From positions 1 to 6,156 of the forward strand of contig JAITFV010000078.1 of assembly GCA_031281115.1 (NCBI GenBank): 6,156 bases of DNA, written 5' to 3'. The stretch comes from Oscillospiraceae bacterium (GTDB lineage Bacteria > Bacillota > Clostridia > Oscillospirales > Ruminococcaceae). Both the position numbers and the translations under genes were made by a program. The notes beneath the pieces were generated by a model. The model had not been told where the DNA came from. It worked only from the letters and a program-made list of their open reading frames with translations, and did no database searches. This document shows positions 4,533 through 6,156 of the stretch, one piece after another. The first letter of the stretch is position 1; each line of letters opens with the position of its first letter.

Positions 4533-5588
4533 ATGGAAAAAGTTTTAATGAAAGGCAACGAGGCGTGTGCCGAAGCGGCTATCCGCTCAGGCTGCAAAAG
4601 CTACTTCGGCTATCCTATTACGCCGCAAAATGAAATTACCGCTTATATGTCAAAAGCCCTGCCGAAAATAGACGGCGGTGTGTTCGTACAGGCAGAATCC
4701 GAAATCGGCGCAATACACATGGTTTACGGCTGCGCGGGGAGCGGTGTAAGATGTCTTACAAGCTCATCTTCGCCCGGTATATCGCTCAAATCTGAAGGAA
4801 TTTCGTACCTTGCAGGTGCTGACCTGCCCTGCGTAATCGTGAATATTCAGCGCGGCGGTCCGGGTCTTGGTACAATTCAGCCGTCGCAGGCGGATTATTT
4901 CCAGTCTACAAAAGCAATCGGTCACGGCGACTTAAAAATCCCGACACTCGCGCCAAACTCCGTACAGGAAATGGTTGACATGACCGTAAAGGCGTTTGAT
5001 ATAGCGGAAAAATACCGTACTCCGGTTATGATTTTAGCGGATGGGTTGCTCGGTCAGATGATGGAACCCGTAAGCTTCGGCAACATCAAAAACAACGCAG
5101 AAATTTACCCATACGGCGCGAACGGTCATGGCGGCAAGCGCAAAAAAAATATAACAAACTCGCTCTACTTAGAAGCAATTAATTTAGAAAAATGTGTAAA
5201 TGAGCGCTTTGCGCGTTATGCGGAAATTACGGAAAAAGAATCTGATGCAGAATATGACAAAGATGCAAGTATCGTTGTCGCAGCTTACGGCTCAACTTCG
5301 AGAGTTGTAAAGAGCGCTGTTGATATGGCGCGCGCCGAGGGCATAAATGCAGGGATTTTCCGTCCGAAAACGCTCTGGCCATTCCCCGAAAAACAACTCA
5401 AGGAAGCAACAAAGAACGCAAAAGCAGTTTTGGTTTCTGAAATGTCTATGGGACAAATGATTGACGATGTGAAGATGGCTCTTGAGTTTAAACTGCCGGT
5501 CGAATTCTACGGACGTCAGGGCGGCTTCGTACCCAATCCCATCGAAATCTTCAAAAAAATCAAAGAAATGGCAAATATAGTCCTTTAA
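4533..5588 (+). CDS. vorB: 3-methyl-2-oxobutanoate:ferredoxin oxidoreductase alpha subunit VorB
   Basis: This 351-aa alpha chain belongs to a branched-chain 2-oxoacid:ferredoxin oxidoreductase, which converts 2-oxoacids such as 2-oxoisovalerate plus CoA to acyl-CoA, CO2 and reduced ferredoxin. It shows the pyrimidine-binding domain typical of the family: G-Y-P-I-T-P-Q-N-E (26-34), A-E-S-E-I-G-A (54-60, the region of the TPP-contacting glutamate), T-S-S-S-S-P-G-I-S-L (76-85) and N-I-Q-R-G-G-P-G-L-G-T (104-114). The C-terminal transketolase-like domain contains V-A-A-Y-G-S-T-S-R (249-257) and R-P-K-T-L-W-P-F-P (277-285). The ATG at 4533 gives the usual VorB length and N-terminus. A TTG at 4491 would add 14 residues without a good ribosome binding site. 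AGAAAGGA lies 12 nt upstream, a rather long spacing. Exact substrate preference (valine-derived versus other 2-oxoacids) cannot be read from sequence alone. Confidence 0.93.
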   Translation: MEKVLMKGNEACAEAAIRSGCKSYFGYPITPQNEITAYMSKALPKIDGGVFVQAESEIGAIHMVYGCAGSGVRCLTSSSSPGISLKSEGISYLAGADLPCVIVNIQRGGPGLGTIQPSQADYFQSTKAIGHGDLKIPTLAPNSVQEMVDMTVKAFDIAEKYRTPVMILADGLLGQMMEPVSFGNIKNNAEIYPYGANGHGGKRKKNITNSLYLEAINLEKCVNERFARYAEITEKESDAEYDKDASIVVAAYGSTSRVVKSAVDMARAEGINAGIFRPKTLWPFPEKQLKEATKNAKAVLVSEMSMGQMIDDVKMALEFKLPVEFYGRQGGFVPNPIEIFKKIKEMANIVL

Positions 5589-5665
5589 TTTAAAATTAAA
5601 GGGGTTCCGTGCTGTCCATAGGCAGCGCAATCCGGATTAACTAAAATTTATAGATTTTAAGTTAA
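5585..5665. repeat. Palindromic intergenic element B (multi-hairpin array at the vorB stop codon)
   Basis: The outer arms 5585-5596 and 5654-5665 pair over 12 bp with one wobble. Inside are a G+C hairpin (5609-5614 and 5616-5617 with 5621-5628, ATA loop, one bulged T) and the palindrome AATCCGGATT (5629-5638). Alternative stems compete: 5582-5591 with 5593-5602 (10-bp arms around one base), and 5637-5647 with 5654-5665 (one bulge). It shares AATTnAAAATTAAA, GCTGT and CCGGATT, in that order, with the element at 738-799. No U-tract follows, so it is not an obvious terminator. Confidence 0.5.
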
Positions 5666-5670
5666 TCGAG

Positions 5671-5685
5671 TATAATTGATATAAT
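5671..5685 (+). promoter_or_regulatory. Tandem -10 boxes, internal promoter before the beta subunit gene
   Basis: Perfect TATAAT hexamers occur at 5671-5676 and 5680-5685. The second is preceded by TG-a (5677-5679), making an extended -10 that needs little from a -35, and only weak matches (such as TTAAGT, 5657-5662) are present upstream. Start near 5692 would leave a leader of about 18 nt with the AGGAG ribosome binding site (5697-5701) 8 nt before the ATG. Confidence 0.5.
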
Positions 5686-5709
5686 TTAACAAGAAAAGGA
5701 GATTTTAAT

Positions 5710-6156
5710 ATGCCTGATTTTAAAAGACCAAACGCTTTAATTGATATGCCGCACCACTATTGCCCTGGCTGCACCCACGGAATTATCCACCGCCTTGTCG
5801 CGGAAGTAATCGATGAGATGGGGATTGAGGGCGATACAATCGGGATTTGTCCGGTTGGCTGTTCGGTTCTCGAATATGTTTACTTCAGCTGCGATATGAT
5901 GCAAGCCTCGCACGGGCGCGCTCCCGCTGTCGCTACCGGAGTTAAGCGCGCTAACCCCGATAAGTTCGTATTCACATATCAGGGCGACGGAGATTTAGCC
6001 GCAATCGGTACCGCCGAGACCGTTCATGCTGCAGCGAGAGGTGAAAACATCACTGTTGTTTTCGTAAATAATGCAATTTACGGCATGACAGGTGGACAAA
6101 TGGCACCCACTACCCTCCCCGGTCAGTTCACACAAACCACGCCTTACGGCAGAGAT
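5710..6156 (+). CDS. vorA: 2-oxoacid:ferredoxin oxidoreductase (VOR type) TPP-binding beta subunit, 3' truncated by window
   Basis: The first 149 residues of the thiamine-pyrophosphate-binding subunit are present, and the frame is still open at the window edge. Family landmarks are C-P-G-C-x-H-G (18-24), C-P-V-G-C (47-51, shared with KorB/VorA proteins), [11 protein letters not shown] (67-77) and the TPP/Mg2+ motif G-D-G-D (92-95) to N-N (120-121). The downstream [12 protein letters not shown] (124-135) is typical of VOR/KOR beta chains. It works with the alpha subunit encoded upstream to form the decarboxylating active site. The ATG has a good AAGGAG site 8 nt upstream. It is unusual for this operon type that a 121-nt gap with hairpins and a probable promoter separates it from vorB. 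The gamma subunit gene would be expected just outside the window. The symbol follows the VOR scheme; korB is an alternative. Confidence 0.93.
   Translation, partial: MPDFKRPNALIDMPHHYCPGCTHGIIHRLVAEVIDEMGIEGDTIGICPVGCSVLEYVYFSCDMMQASHGRAPAVATGVKRANPDKFVFTYQGDGDLAAIGTAETVHAAARGENITVVFVNNAIYGMTGGQMAPTTLPGQFTQTTPYGRD

Overview
The window looks like chromosomal DNA from an anaerobic low-GC Gram-positive bacterium (Clostridia-like). Three things suggest this: the gene order tilS-hpt-ftsH, which is classic for Firmicutes; a ferredoxin-dependent branched-chain 2-oxoacid oxidoreductase (VOR-type) operon, typical of amino-acid-fermenting anaerobes; and AGGAG-type ribosome binding sites with extended -10 promoters (TGnTATAAT). 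I cannot name a species.

Left part (1-3418, all + strand): the last 48 codons of a tilS-like gene (tRNA-Ile lysidine synthetase), then hpt (hypoxanthine phosphoribosyltransferase) with its own promoter starting right after the tilS stop. Next is ftsH, the membrane AAA+ zinc protease, whose end overlaps by 11 nt a 206-aa P-loop ATPase of the CobQ/MinD-like superfamily with no assigned function.

Middle part (3419-4218): a more A+T-rich stretch that looks like an accessory cassette. It holds two small divergent genes: an 82-aa protein on the - strand (DUF6809-like by its C-terminus) and a 68-aa single-domain XRE/Cro-type repressor on the + strand. Their 109-nt intergenic region is the most striking site in the window. 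Two extended -10 elements face each other as the halves of a perfect palindrome, and two copies of a 15-bp direct repeat each sit in the spacer of one of the two promoters. This has the geometry of a small genetic switch. The stretch after the XRE gene contains a long imperfect inverted repeat.

Right part (4219-6156, + strand): a 2x[4Fe-4S] ferredoxin subunit, the alpha subunit VorB, and the 5' 149 codons of the TPP-binding beta subunit, cut by the window edge. Together they oxidatively decarboxylate branched-chain 2-oxoacids to acyl-CoA and reduce ferredoxin. The gaps between these subunit genes are unusually long (104 and 121 nt) and filled with hairpins, and the beta gene has its own extended -10 promoter.

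Two hairpin elements, one starting at the hpt stop codon and one at the vorB stop codon, share the same architecture and sequence landmarks, which suggests a small dispersed palindromic repeat. I see no tRNA, rRNA, CRISPR array, transposase or known riboswitch.
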